Assembly: GCF_900167075.1 (NCBI RefSeq)
Contig: NZ_FUWH01000002.1
Span: 339,005-403,004, forward strand
From: Sediminibacterium ginsengisoli
Lineage (GTDB): Bacteria; Bacteroidota; Bacteroidia; Chitinophagales; Chitinophagaceae
Reading direction: 5' to 3'
DNA: 64,000 bases
Under the pieces are notes generated by a model. The model saw only the letters and a list, made by a program, of their open reading frames with translations, was not told the DNA's origin and ran no database searches. Of this stretch, positions 44,534 to 53,666 are shown one piece after another. Made by a program: the position numbers and the translations under genes. Position 1 is the stretch's first letter. Every line of letters starts with the position of its first letter.

Positions 44534-45109
44534 ATGCAAGAACAGAACCCCTGGACCATCCTGCAGGAAAAGCCGGTATATGATAATCCCTGGATCTCGC
44601 TTACTGAGTATGATGTGATCAATCCCGGCGGCGGGAAAGGTATTTACGGCAAAGTGCATTTTAAAAATACCGCGGTAGCTGTATTGCCGGTAGATGCAGA
44701 TCTGAATACGTTCCTGGTAGGACAGTACCGTTTTACCTTAGACGCATACAGCTGGGAGATCCCGGCGGGCGGATGTCTGCACGAACCGGGGAAGCCGGTC
44801 AGCCAGGATATTTGTCTTGCAGCCGCCCAAAGAGAACTGCTGGAAGAAACAGGGCTTGTTGCCTCCCACTGGCAGCTGATCCTGACGATGCATCTTTCCA
44901 ATTCGGTGAGCGATGAGCTGGCCTATGTTTATCTGGCCAAAGGTCTTGTTCAGCAGGAAGCCGCACCTGAAGAAACGGAACAGCTGGTAATCCGGAAACT
45001 GCCCTTTGGTGAAGCTTTTTCCATGGTAGAAAAAGGGCAGATCACGGATTCAATGAGCGTAGCAGGTATTTTAAAACTCAGGCTGATGCAGGCAGAAGGC
45101 CGTCTTTAG
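44534..45109 (+). CDS. NUDIX hydrolase, ADP-ribose-pyrophosphatase-like
   Basis: 191 residues from ATG 44534. The NUDIX box is visible: an upstream Gly in PAGGCLHEPG and AAQRELLEETGLVA with the metal-binding Glu residues. The N-terminal YDNPWISLTEYDVINPGGGKGIYG resembles ADP-sugar pyrophosphatases, which cut ADP-ribose or sugar nucleotides to monophosphates. An insertion of about ten residues lies between Gly and the REL part. Twelve bases before rlmB, likely one transcript. Confidence 0.88.
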   Translation: MQEQNPWTILQEKPVYDNPWISLTEYDVINPGGGKGIYGKVHFKNTAVAVLPVDADLNTFLVGQYRFTLDAYSWEIPAGGCLHEPGKPVSQDICLAAAQRELLEETGLVASHWQLILTMHLSNSVSDELAYVYLAKGLVQQEAAPEETEQLVIRKLPFGEAFSMVEKGQITDSMSVAGILKLRLMQAEGRL

Positions 45110-45121
45110 TTACCTTTACAT

Positions 45122-45862
45122 ATGGCTATTAAACAAAGTTCACTGGTGATCGGCCGGCAGCCGCTGATAGAGGCGTTGCAGACCGGTAAACCGATCGATA
45201 AGATCCTGCTTCATAAAAACGCATCCGGCGATGTGATCCAGCAGATCCGCCTGCTGGCAAGAGAAAAGCAGGTCCCCATCCAGCAGGTGCCGCAGGAAAA
45301 ACTGAACGGCCTTACAAGGGCCAATCACCAGGGTGTGGTGGCATTTACTGCATTGGTCCAATACATGGATCTTCAGCAGGTGATCGATCATGTGGTATCA
45401 AATGGTGAACTGGCTTTGTTCCTGATGCTCGATGGTGTTACGGATGTACGCAATATCGGTGCGATTGCACGCAGCGCACTTTGCTGCGGAGCGCAGGCCA
45501 TCATCATACCGGATAAAGGAGTGGGCGCGCTTAATGAAGAAGCGATGAAAAGCAGCGCCGGTGCGCTTGAACATATCCATATCTGTCGTGTGAACAGCCT
45601 GCTGAAAGCCGTAGATACACTTCATCTCAATGGTATACAGGTATTCACCAGTGAAATGAGGGCCGATAAGAATGTTTTTGAACTGGATATGACCTCACCC
45701 TGCTGTGTGATCATGGGCGATGAGGGCCGCGGTGTACAGGCTCATCTTGCAAAAGCGGCCGATGCTTTTTTCCGTATACCGATGAAAGGTAATTTTGATT
45801 CCCTGAATGTATCGGTGGCAGCGGGTATTGTACTGTATGAAGCCATGAAACAAAGGCTCTAA
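45122..45862 (+). CDS. rlmB: 23S rRNA 2'-O-ribose methyltransferase, RlmB type (SpoU family)
   Basis: 246 residues. It methylates a guanosine ribose in the 23S rRNA peptidyl-transferase region (G2251 in E. coli). N-terminal substrate-binding domain (SLVIGRQPLIEALQTGKPIDKILL), then the trefoil-knot SPOUT domain with VTDVRNIGAIARSALCCGAQ, CCVIMGDEGRGV and IPMKGNFDSLNVSVAAGIVLYE, the three SAM and dimer motifs. Other SpoU members exist, so exact target assignment rests on overall resemblance. Confidence 0.9.
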   Translation: MAIKQSSLVIGRQPLIEALQTGKPIDKILLHKNASGDVIQQIRLLAREKQVPIQQVPQEKLNGLTRANHQGVVAFTALVQYMDLQQVIDHVVSNGELALFLMLDGVTDVRNIGAIARSALCCGAQAIIIPDKGVGALNEEAMKSSAGALEHIHICRVNSLLKAVDTLHLNGIQVFTSEMRADKNVFELDMTSPCCVIMGDEGRGVQAHLAKAADAFFRIPMKGNFDSLNVSVAAGIVLYEAMKQRL

Positions 45863-45899
45863 TATCTTCAAACTGTTATACTAATCTTAACCGCAGTTT

Positions 45900-46760
45900 A
45901 TGCTGAACGATCAGATCACTTTGGTAGAATGTCCGCGTGACGCCATGCAGGGTTGGGCTCATTTTATTCCAACAGATCAGAAGATCGCCTATATCAATAC
46001 ATTGCTGAAAGTAGGATTCGATACCCTGGATTTCGGCAGCTTTGTATCGCCGAAAGCAATTCCGCAGATGGCAGATACAAAGGATGTGATCGCAGGACTG
46101 GATCTGTCCGGAACCAAAACCAAACTGCTCGCCATTGTTGCCAATGAGCGGGGTGCCCGCGATGCGGTGATGTACGATGAGATCAGCTATCTCGGTTTCC
46201 CTTTTTCTGTATCACCTACATTCCAGCAGCGCAACACCAACAGCACCATGGAAGAAAGCGCTGCAACGATCGATGCAATACAGGAACTCTGTGTTAAGAC
46301 TGGAAAAGAAGCAGTGATTTACCTGAGCATGGGCTTTGGTAATCCTTACGGTGATGAGTATAACCAGGAAATTCTCCTCCGCTGGGCTGCAGAAATGGTA
46401 GCCAAAGACATCCGTATACTTTCGCTTGCAGACACAGTTGGTGTGGCCACGCCGGAACAGGTCACTTTTGCACTACAGACACTGATCCCTGCTTATCCCG
46501 GTACCAGTATCGGCGTGCACCTTCATTCCGCCCCGCATAACTGGAAAGAAAAAGCCGAAGCAGCATTGAATGCAGGCTGCCGTCGTTTTGATGGTGCATT
46601 GAAAGGTATCGGTGGTTGCCCGATGGCACAGGATGACCTGGTAGGGAATATGGACAGTGAACTGATGATTCCTTATTTCAGGTCAAAAGGATACTTATCA
46701 AATCTTGATGACCAGGCCCTTTCCGAAAGCAGCAGGCTTGCTGCTTCAGTTTTCCAATAA
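45900..46760 (+). CDS. hydroxymethylglutaryl-CoA lyase
   Basis: 286 residues. Splits HMG-CoA to acetyl-CoA and acetoacetate in leucine breakdown. TIM-barrel signatures: VECPRDAMQGW (metal-binding Asp with the preceding Arg), GFDTLDFGSFVSPKAIPQMADTKDV, SIGVHLHSAPHN (metal His) and GALKGIGGCPMAQDDLVGNMD with the active-site Cys loop. Closely related DRE-TIM enzymes exist, but GGCPMA fits the lyase best. Thirty-seven bases after rlmB on the same strand. Confidence 0.9.
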   Translation: MLNDQITLVECPRDAMQGWAHFIPTDQKIAYINTLLKVGFDTLDFGSFVSPKAIPQMADTKDVIAGLDLSGTKTKLLAIVANERGARDAVMYDEISYLGFPFSVSPTFQQRNTNSTMEESAATIDAIQELCVKTGKEAVIYLSMGFGNPYGDEYNQEILLRWAAEMVAKDIRILSLADTVGVATPEQVTFALQTLIPAYPGTSIGVHLHSAPHNWKEKAEAALNAGCRRFDGALKGIGGCPMAQDDLVGNMDSELMIPYFRSKGYLSNLDDQALSESSRLAASVFQ

Positions 46761-46801
46761 GCGTAAAATAAAAATTTACAGATGCTTGGTGTATTAAATA
46801 G

Positions 46802-46834
46802 AAGTTTCTAAATTTGGAAACTTTTGATAGTTTC
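46802..46834. promoter_or_regulatory. candidate HigA operator with repeated AGTTTC half-sites
   Basis: AAGTTTC (46802-46808) and GAAACTT (46817-46823) form an inverted repeat; a third AGTTTC follows at 46829-46834, overlapping a -7-like TAGTTTCG that ends four bases before the toxin ATG. Typical layout of a self-repressed toxin-antitoxin promoter. Confidence 0.5.
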
Positions 46835-46839
46835 GCGGA

Positions 46840-47211
46840 ATGCCATTAGAGAGAAAGCGATTCTTCAGAACAGAATTTCATGAAGAAGTAAAGGTATTTA
46901 TGCATTCCATTGATGCTAAAGCTTCATGTAAAATTCTTTGGAACATTGACCTGGCTGAACAGACAAATGATCCCAGGCTTTTTAAAAAGCTTACGGATGA
47001 AATATGGGAGTTCAGAACGAAATATGGAAATCTTCAGTACAGGCTACTGGCTTTCTGGGATAAAACAGAAACCGAAGATACTTTGGTATTCGCAGTACAT
47101 GGTATTATTAAAAAGGTGAACAAGATGCCTGTAAAAGACATAGAAAAAGCAAGTGCAATCAGGAAACAATATTTTTTACAGAAAAAACGTGCAGATGGCA
47201 ACAAAAGGTAA
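46840..47211 (+). CDS. higB: HigB-type toxin (RelE superfamily)
   Basis: 123 residues. It resembles phage-derived Gp49-like/HigB toxins, ribosome-dependent mRNA interferases. The sequence has a basic start (PLERKRFFRTEFHEEVKVFMHSI), FKKLTDEIWEFRTKYGNLQYRLLAFWDK in the core sheet (the R-x-L/F-Y-x-x in YRLLAFWD is typical) and a helical C-terminus FAVHGIIKKVNKMPVKDIEKA. Upstream of its antitoxin, as in higBA. A palindromic operator lies just before the ATG. Confidence 0.88.
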   Translation: MPLERKRFFRTEFHEEVKVFMHSIDAKASCKILWNIDLAEQTNDPRLFKKLTDEIWEFRTKYGNLQYRLLAFWDKTETEDTLVFAVHGIIKKVNKMPVKDIEKASAIRKQYFLQKKRADGNKR

Positions 47212-47524
47212 ACCAATGACTTACTCGCTTTCAGAAATGAAAGATGAGTTTATCGGGAAAACAGGAACGAAAAAAAGGGATGCATATGAACATGAGCTCA
47301 GCATGGAAGTGTTAAGTTACATGATTAAAAAAGTACGCCAGGAACGCAATCTTACACAGGAACAACTTGGTCAGCTGGTAGGTGTTCAGAAAGCACAGAT
47401 TTCCAAACTGGAAAGCAGTGCAAACAGTGCTACTATCGGAACCATTTTAAAAGTCTTCAAAGCATTAAAGGCGGAGATCAGCTTTCATGTTAAAATCGAA
47501 AACAGGAAGTTGCAGTTCGGTTAA
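47195..47524 (+). CDS. higA: HigA-type antitoxin, XRE helix-turn-helix
   Basis: 109 residues from ATG 47195; ATG 47216, preceded by AAAAGG, is an alternative start. An XRE helix-turn-helix spans about 50-105: LSYMIKKVRQERNLTQEQLGQLVGVQKAQISKLESS. The N-terminal ~45 residues are charged and helical and should bind the toxin. Reading frames overlap by 17 bases if the first ATG is used. It neutralises HigB and represses the operon. The stop overlaps that of the convergent LytTR gene by 4 bases. Confidence 0.88.
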   Translation: MATKGKPMTYSLSEMKDEFIGKTGTKKRDAYEHELSMEVLSYMIKKVRQERNLTQEQLGQLVGVQKAQISKLESSANSATIGTILKVFKALKAEISFHVKIENRKLQFG

Positions 47525-48246
47525 CCGAAATGCCTTCCCTGTATGGCGGCAAAAAACGGGTCGCGGTAAGTATCCCCGATAGGAATGGATGCTTCTCGGA
47601 TGAAGATCCTGTTGCGTTCAATGGTACTGATCTGTTCCAGCGCCACAATATAGGATTTATGCACCCGCATGAATCTGCCGGCAGGCAAACCGGCTTCCAT
47701 CGTTTTCATATTCTCGAGCGCGATGATCTTCCCTTTTGAAGTATGAACGGCGATATAATCTTTCAATCCTTCTATATACAATAATTCATTCAACGTAACT
47801 TTTACGATACGGCTATCCGATTTGATGAAAATGTATTCGGGTGCAGTCGTTTCTTTCTCTTTTTCAATCACCGCGGCGATCTGCGGTTGCGGCTGTAATT
47901 GCTCCTGTGCACGTAACGCAGCTTTGTAAAAACGATCGAACGATATAGGTTTGAGCAGGTAATCGATCACCTGAAAATCATAACCGTCAAGCGCATATTC
48001 GCTGTAAGCAGTGGTAAGGATCACCCTGCATTTGTTACCGATAATCTTCATGAACTGCATGCCGGTGATCTCTGGCATCTGTATGTCCAGGAACGCAAGA
48101 TCTGCCTGCCCGTTCTGTACCAGCTGAAGCGCCTCTATAGGATTGCCGGTAGCCAGCTCCAGTTGCAGAAACGGTACTTTGCGGATATAATCCGATAAAA
48201 GCGCAAGCGCCCATGGTTCATCATCTACTGCAATACACCTGATCAT
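47521..48246 (-). CDS. LytTR-type response regulator, second copy
   Basis: 241 residues. Receiver domain (1-120) with AVDDEPWAL, the phosphorylated Asp in LAFLDIQMPEITGMQF and Lys in DYLLKPISFDRF; then a short linker rich in Gln/Glu and the LytTR domain (about 140-241) with FMRVHKSYIVALEQI and EASIPIGDTYRD. Its start overlaps the kinase gene by 4 bases. Paralogous to the pair at 32-34 kb. Confidence 0.93.
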   Translation of the reverse strand: MIRCIAVDDEPWALALLSDYIRKVPFLQLELATGNPIEALQLVQNGQADLAFLDIQMPEITGMQFMKIIGNKCRVILTTAYSEYALDGYDFQVIDYLLKPISFDRFYKAALRAQEQLQPQPQIAAVIEKEKETTAPEYIFIKSDSRIVKVTLNELLYIEGLKDYIAVHTSKGKIIALENMKTMEAGLPAGRFMRVHKSYIVALEQISTIERNRIFIREASIPIGDTYRDPFFAAIQGRHFG

Positions 48247-49283
48247 ACCCGTGAAAGTGATTGAATGGTTAAGTCACAAATATACTCATCGCCCGTGTCT
48301 TTGATCTGCAGAGAATAGTTGCCGGGGTAAAGCAACTCCAGCCTTCGTTTTACGTTTTCCATTCCTACACCGCCCGAATGGTCTTTCTGACCTTTGTTGA
48401 TCCGGTTCCGGGTGTACAGGTGCAGACTGTTGTTGTCCAGTGTCAGACGTATGATGAATGGATGATCCCTGTCCGTAATGATACCATGTTTGAATCCGTT
48501 TTCTATGAATGGGATCAGCAGCAAAGGAGCTATCTGTTTGTCAGTTGCGTCGCCTTCTGTAGTAAACTGAACAGCAGGTTCTCCTGTTGCACGGAGCGAC
48601 TGCAGTTCTATAAAACTTTCAATATACCGGATATCTTTTGAGAGGGAAATGCGGTCCGCATTTGTTTCGTGCGTCATATAACGCATCAGCTCGCTCAGCT
48701 TCAGAATAGCTGGCAGCGATTTTTCTGAGTTGTGATAAACAAGCGAATAAATATTGTTCAGTGTATTGAATAAAAAATGCGGGTTTACCTGCGATTTGAG
48801 AAAGCTGACTTCTGCATTTGTTTTTTCCCGCTCGAGTATCACTTTCTCCTGTTCATTTTTGATCCAGTTCTCTACGCTCCAGAAAACAATGCTCATTACC
48901 AGCATGCTTGCAGCGTAATAAATATTGTCGAAGGTATAATAACCGAGCGTTGTTCCTTTAAAGTAATTGTGTATGCCAAACCATTTTAACAATAACACTT
49001 CCTGGACCAGGTAACGTATTGCAATAAAATATGCGATCAGCAGGAACCACGATAACCAGGTTTGTTTGTAACGTTTATGACGGAACAACCGCGGCATGAT
49101 AATGCTGTAGTTGATATAAAAAGTACTCAGGAACACAAAATAATTGCTGATGGAAAGCGGGTCTGCCAGGTCTGCCCAGGTAAAGGGCTGGTTGTTCTTA
49201 TAAAATGATCTGGCCAGCAGGCTCCAGCCGAAGAAGTAACTCCAGTACAATAAGTGAAGCAACACCTTGTAGCTCTTTCTCAT
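48243..49283 (-). CDS. LytS/YehU-type sensor histidine kinase, second copy
   Basis: 346 residues. Four membrane helices in the first ~140 residues, then SFLKSQVNPHFLFNTLNNIYSLV with the phosphorylated His, LLIPFIENGFKHGI (N-box) and GVGMENVKRRLELLYP (G-box). Sensor input appears to be within the membrane. The divergent neighbour is an outer-membrane barrel gene (185 bases away) that could be a target, but no site supports this. Confidence 0.92.
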   Translation of the reverse strand: MRKSYKVLLHLLYWSYFFGWSLLARSFYKNNQPFTWADLADPLSISNYFVFLSTFYINYSIIMPRLFRHKRYKQTWLSWFLLIAYFIAIRYLVQEVLLLKWFGIHNYFKGTTLGYYTFDNIYYAASMLVMSIVFWSVENWIKNEQEKVILEREKTNAEVSFLKSQVNPHFLFNTLNNIYSLVYHNSEKSLPAILKLSELMRYMTHETNADRISLSKDIRYIESFIELQSLRATGEPAVQFTTEGDATDKQIAPLLLIPFIENGFKHGIITDRDHPFIIRLTLDNNSLHLYTRNRINKGQKDHSGGVGMENVKRRLELLYPGNYSLQIKDTGDEYICDLTIQSLSRV

Positions 49284-49468
49284 GGTGAATTGTTGTTATT
49301 CATTAAAAGTACAATCATGCCGCCGGATTTGTTCCTGGTTTCTACCAACAGGCTTTTTTGTTCTACCAACACCTCTGGGCCTGCTGATCGGATTTTCTGA
49401 CCTGTTGGTATAAAAAATCTCCGGCGCCGGTTTGCAGAGATGATTTTTGGGGCATTAAATACCTGTTT

Positions 49469-51883
49469 ATGAAAATTATCTCACTTGTATGTTTCCTTTT
49501 CCTCAGCCTCGCTGCCTGGTCTTCCTCAACCGATCTTTCCGGGGAAGTTAAGAATGCACGTCAGCAGCCATTGCCTTATGCAGTGGTATCATTACTGCAG
49601 CGGGATGGTAAAATCCTCAAAGGCACACTTACCGACTCATCTGGTAAATATGAATACAGGGATATACCAGACGGCAATTATGTCCTGACCGTTTCCCTTG
49701 TCGGTTACGCTGATCACCGGTCAGATACCATAAGGGTAAAAGCCGGAACCGGTAAAATACAGCTGCCGCCCGTAATATTGAAAGAAGCTGCTGAACAGCT
49801 TCGCACAGTAACAGTTGCGGCTACCAAAAAGCTGTTTGATATGCAACCGGATAAAATGGTGATGAATATCGAGAACAGTCCGCTCGCCACCGGTAACATG
49901 GCGTTTGATCTTTTGCGCAAAGCTCCTGCTGTTACTACTGATAAAGACGATAATATCAGGCTTAACGGCGCTGCCTGCCGGATCTTTATCGATGGCAAGC
50001 CCGCTTATCTCTCTGGCACACAGTTAACAGAATACCTCAAGAACCTGCCCGCTGATATGGTGAGCCGTATCGAGATCATCAGTAACCCTTCCAGCAAATA
50101 CGAAGCTGAAGGAACTGCCGGCATCATTAATATACGGTTGAAAAAGAACCAGGCTTACGGCCTTAACGGTATCGTGAATGCCGGTACCGGTTATGGTGAA
50201 TATCCAAAAGCCAATGGCGGTCTCAGCGTCAACTACCGCAAGAATGGCTGGAACCTTTTCGGCAGCGGCAGCGGCGGTTATTCCGAGTCTTTCAACCTGC
50301 TGAACTATAACAGCATTGTGCGCAACAATGGTACGGTTAATTACCAGGATCGTGAGAATTACTGGCACCCGGTTACAAGGTATTCTTCCTTTAAAGCCGG
50401 CGCGGATCTGCAATTAGGCAGGCGGTCTACAATCGGTGTACTCATGAACGGGAATCTGTCTAACACAAATGCGCAGACCGATAACCTGACCACTTTCAGC
50501 AACGGACAAAAACAGGCCTATAGTTACATCTCAAGCATCCGTAACGGAGATGATAACAGTTCCAACTTTTCCTATAACCTCAATTTTAAAACAGAACTGG
50601 ATACACTCGGCAGTGATCTGAATCTCGATGCGGATTATGCTGTATACAACAGATCATCAATAGAAACCAACGAGAATTTCTTTACCAATGCGGCCGGCAC
50701 TGCAACCCGTTCGCCTTATATATTCAGGAATGATCAGCCGGCGGGCGTAAAGATCTGGTCGTTCAAAGCAGATCATACCCGTATGTTCAGGAATAAGATG
50801 AAGATGGAAGTGGGGGTGAAATTCAGCTGGGTGACCACCGATAATAACCTGATCGCTGATTCTTTACAGAACGGTTCATGGAAGCAGGATATCAGTCGTA
50901 CCAATAAATTCATCTACGATGAGAATATCAACGCTGCTTACCTGAATCTGTCACGCCGTTTTGGTTCTACCGCCATTCAGATCGGTGTACGTGCAGAACA
51001 GACCATCAGCAAGGGGAATTCGATCACCATGAACCGTATCGACGAGCGTAATTACTGGGGGCTGTTCCCTTCTCTGTTCATCAGCCAGCCGCTGGACAGC
51101 AACAACCAGCTGAACCTGAGTTATACAAGGCGCATCAACAGGCCGGGATACCAGTCGCTGAACCCTTTTACCTGGTATGTGGATCCTTTTACCATTTTTG
51201 CGGGCAATCCTTTTCTTCAACCCTCTTTCAGTCATTCGTTCGAACTGAAGCATGGATATAAACAGGCGATTTTTACCTCGCTGGTATATCGTCACGCTAC
51301 AGCTGTACAAACTACTGTGATCAGGCAGGATAAAGTAACGGGTACCGTTACCAACACTACCGAAAATGCAAATGCGTCTGATTATCTTGGTCTGAATGTA
51401 TCTGCATCTATTCCGTTCACAACGTGGTGGAGCAGCGATAACAATCTCGGAATGGCATACGTGAAAGGTTATTCTGCCATCAGCGATTTCAGTTACAACC
51501 AGGAATCGTTCGCAGCAAGTTTGTATACCAGTCATACATTCAAACTGAAAAACGATTTCAGGATCATGACAGATATCTATTACAGTATACCAACACGCGA
51601 GGGACTGAGCCGGATGCGGAGTTCTTATTCCTGGGGTCTGGCACTGCAAAAACAGGTATGGCAGCAGAAAGGAACCATCCGCCTCAATTTCACCAATATC
51701 ATCGGCCCGAGCGCTTATCGTTCACATATCGTAAGCGATGAACTTGATATTACCTGGAAGAACCAATGGGAAGGTCGCAGGATCAACCTGAACTTTGCCT
51801 GGAAATTCGGTAACATGAACGTGAAAGCCAGCCGGAACCGGAATACAGGTGTGCAGGCTGAAAAGAACAGGGTGAATCTTTAA
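49469..51883 (+). CDS. TonB-dependent-receptor-like outer-membrane barrel protein
   Basis: 804 residues with signal peptide MKIISLVCFLFLSLAAWS. A carboxypeptidase-regulatory-like domain (about 20-100), a plug-like domain with RIFIDGKPAYLSGTQLTEYL and MVSRIEIISNPSSKYEAEG (TonB-box-type plug motif), and a barrel ending in IRLNFTNIIGPSAYRSHI and a strand-rich C-terminus. Transports or binds an unknown ligand at the outer membrane. No SusD partner is adjacent. Divergent from the second LytS/LytTR pair; a perfect terminator follows. Confidence 0.86.
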   Translation: MKIISLVCFLFLSLAAWSSSTDLSGEVKNARQQPLPYAVVSLLQRDGKILKGTLTDSSGKYEYRDIPDGNYVLTVSLVGYADHRSDTIRVKAGTGKIQLPPVILKEAAEQLRTVTVAATKKLFDMQPDKMVMNIENSPLATGNMAFDLLRKAPAVTTDKDDNIRLNGAACRIFIDGKPAYLSGTQLTEYLKNLPADMVSRIEIISNPSSKYEAEGTAGIINIRLKKNQAYGLNGIVNAGTGYGEYPKANGGLSVNYRKNGWNLFGSGSGGYSESFNLLNYNSIVRNNGTVNYQDRENYWHPVTRYSSFKAGADLQLGRRSTIGVLMNGNLSNTNAQTDNLTTFSNGQKQAYSYISSIRNGDDNSSNFSYNLNFKTELDTLGSDLNLDADYAVYNRSSIETNENFFTNAAGTATRSPYIFRNDQPAGVKIWSFKADHTRMFRNKMKMEVGVKFSWVTTDNNLIADSLQNGSWKQDISRTNKFIYDENINAAYLNLSRRFGSTAIQIGVRAEQTISKGNSITMNRIDERNYWGLFPSLFISQPLDSNNQLNLSYTRRINRPGYQSLNPFTWYVDPFTIFAGNPFLQPSFSHSFELKHGYKQAIFTSLVYRHATAVQTTVIRQDKVTGTVTNTTENANASDYLGLNVSASIPFTTWWSSDNNLGMAYVKGYSAISDFSYNQESFAASLYTSHTFKLKNDFRIMTDIYYSIPTREGLSRMRSSYSWGLALQKQVWQQKGTIRLNFTNIIGPSAYRSHIVSDELDITWKNQWEGRRINLNFAWKFGNMNVKASRNRNTGVQAEKNRVNL

Positions 51884-51909
51884 ACTGCCTTTTAAATAAC
51901 AAATCAATA

Positions 51910-51955
51910 CCCGGGGTTTCTAAGGCGCAGGCCAATAGAAACCCCGGGCTTTTTT
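51910..51955 (+). terminator. rho-independent terminator after the outer-membrane gene
   Basis: CCCGGGGTTTCTA (51910-51922) / TAGAAACCCCGGG (51936-51948), perfect 13-bp stem, followed by CTTTTTT. Confidence 0.92.
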
Positions 51956-51993
51956 CTGGGGGTTAGATGCCAATCTTTACCGATCTTGCGGCC

Positions 51994-52986
51994 ATGAAAT
52001 TTCATTACGAACTGGAAGTGCGCAAAATGCAGGAACCGATCCTGCACCAGGATAAACTGATGCTGGTTGGATCCTGTTTTACAGAAAATATAGGAGAGAA
52101 GCTGCGTGCACATAAATTCAGCGTAATGGAGAATCCGCATGGTATTCTTTTCAACCCGGTGAGCGTGGCGGCGGCAGTTACGCAATACGTGGAGAAAACG
52201 GTGATCACCGCCGATGACCTTTTTCAATACAATGAAGCCTGGCATAGCTGGATGCACCATAGCCGCTTCTCTGCCTTAACACCTGAAGCTGCTGTTACCG
52301 GTATCAATGCTTCCGTTGCCGGCGCGCATGCCTACCTGGCTGCAGCTGATCATATCCTGATCACTTTGGGTTCGGCATGGATCTATACACTTACAGAAAA
52401 TGCACAGAATGCCAGGCCGGGCATGGTGGCTGCAAACAACCATAAAGCGCCGGCCGACTGGTTCTATAAACGCCTGATGAGCGTGGAAGAAACGCTGAGT
52501 GTACTGGATAACATGCTTCACCGGCTTTTCTTTTTCAATCCGAAGCTGCGGATCATTTTTACGATCAGTCCTGTAAGACATTTGCGGGAAGGTATGGTTG
52601 AAAACAACAGGAGTAAGGCGGTGCTGATACAGGCTGTTCATCACCTGGTGAATAAATTTGAAAAACTGTATTATTTCCCTGCGTATGAACTGGTGATCGA
52701 CGACCTGAGGGATTACCGGTTTTATGCAGAAGACCTCGTACATCCGAATTATCACGCTACGCAATATGTCTGGGAAAAATTCACGGGTGCCTGTATGAAT
52801 GATGAAACGCGTTCGGTAATGCAGGAACTGCACGAGATTCAGCTGGCTTTCCGGCATAAGCCGTTCAATCCGTCTTCAGGGCAGCACAGGAAATTCCTCG
52901 ATGCAAGCAGGCAGAAAGCAATGGCATTACAGGCAAAATATCCCTACCTGGATCTGTCGGAAGAACTCCGTTATTTTTCAGCTTAG
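51994..52986 (+). CDS. GSCFA-family protein
   Basis: 330 residues from ATG 51994 (51967 also possible). The family is named for the motif seen here as LMLVGSCFTENIGEKLRAHKF. Further conserved parts are NPHGILFNPVSVA, FQYNEAWHSWMHHSRF, ITLGSAWIY, FFFNPKLRIIFTISPVRHLREG and YFPAYELVIDDLRDYRFYAEDLVHPN. The block pattern (GSC, G, SPVR, DxxH) resembles SGNH/GDSL hydrolases, so an ester-cleaving role is plausible, but the substrate is not known. The stop overlaps that of miaE by 4 bases. Confidence 0.88.
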   Translation: MKFHYELEVRKMQEPILHQDKLMLVGSCFTENIGEKLRAHKFSVMENPHGILFNPVSVAAAVTQYVEKTVITADDLFQYNEAWHSWMHHSRFSALTPEAAVTGINASVAGAHAYLAAADHILITLGSAWIYTLTENAQNARPGMVAANNHKAPADWFYKRLMSVEETLSVLDNMLHRLFFFNPKLRIIFTISPVRHLREGMVENNRSKAVLIQAVHHLVNKFEKLYYFPAYELVIDDLRDYRFYAEDLVHPNYHATQYVWEKFTGACMNDETRSVMQELHEIQLAFRHKPFNPSSGQHRKFLDASRQKAMALQAKYPYLDLSEELRYFSA

Positions 52987-53591
52987 TGAATGCGGTCGCC
53001 GCGGATTTCTATTTCCTGCATAATGCCGGCTTCATAAGCCAGCCATTCCTGCCATCTTTTTCTTACGGTCTCTTTGTCGATATAATGTTCGGAAAGTTCG
53101 ATGAACAATGTATAATGACCTGCTTCGCTTTCCATGAAACGGCGGTAGAAATTCCGGAGATAAGCATCTTCCAGCCCTTCACTGAGCCTTTTGAAACGCT
53201 CGCAGCTGCGTGCCTCGATGAGTGCCATCATTAAGAGCCGGTCCAGGAACCAGCCTTCTTCATGGCCGCCTTTCTGCTGAAATTCCATGAGGCGGTTCAC
53301 ATAAACATCCTTGCGTTGTGTTCCCAGTTTGAGGTTGCGGCGCGTAAGCTCCTGTAATACCAGCCTGAAATGCCCCCATTCTTCCGTTACGATCGGGGCC
53401 AGCTGTTTTACCAGTTCATCCTTGTCGGAGAAACGCTGGATCAGCGAAATGCAGGTGAGCGCGGCTTTCTGTTCACAGTAAGCGTGATCGGTAAGAATGG
53501 CTTCGAGGCTGATGCCGGCCAGGTCTACCCAGCGCGGATCGGTTGGTAATTTTAATCCGAGTATATTTTTGGTGTGATCGGAAAGTTCCAT
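52983..53591 (-). CDS. miaE: tRNA-(ms2io6A)-hydroxylase
   Basis: 202 residues from ATG 53591. A di-iron oxygenase that hydroxylates the isopentenyl side chain of ms2i6A37 in tRNA. The ferritin-like four-helix fold carries iron ligands in DHAYCEQKAALTCI, IVTEEWGHFRLVLQEL (E-x-x-H), IEARSCERFKRLSEGL and FMESEAGHYTLFIEL (E-x-x-H). Complete. Divergent from bioF, convergent with GSCFA. Confidence 0.92.
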   Translation of the reverse strand: MELSDHTKNILGLKLPTDPRWVDLAGISLEAILTDHAYCEQKAALTCISLIQRFSDKDELVKQLAPIVTEEWGHFRLVLQELTRRNLKLGTQRKDVYVNRLMEFQQKGGHEEGWFLDRLLMMALIEARSCERFKRLSEGLEDAYLRNFYRRFMESEAGHYTLFIELSEHYIDKETVRKRWQEWLAYEAGIMQEIEIRGDRIH

Positions 53592-53653
53592 AGGGTCTGT
53601 TTGACTGAACGCAGATAATTCAACGCCTGCTGCAAATATCTGAAACAAACCGT

Positions 53654-53661
53654 TAGTTTTG
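53654..53661 (+). promoter_or_regulatory. -7 box TAGTTTTG of the bioF-like gene
   Basis: TAGTTTTG fits TAnnTTTG and ends five bases before the ATG at 53667, suggesting a nearly leaderless transcript. No clear -33 element. Confidence 0.4.
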
Positions 53662-53666
53662 AACCT

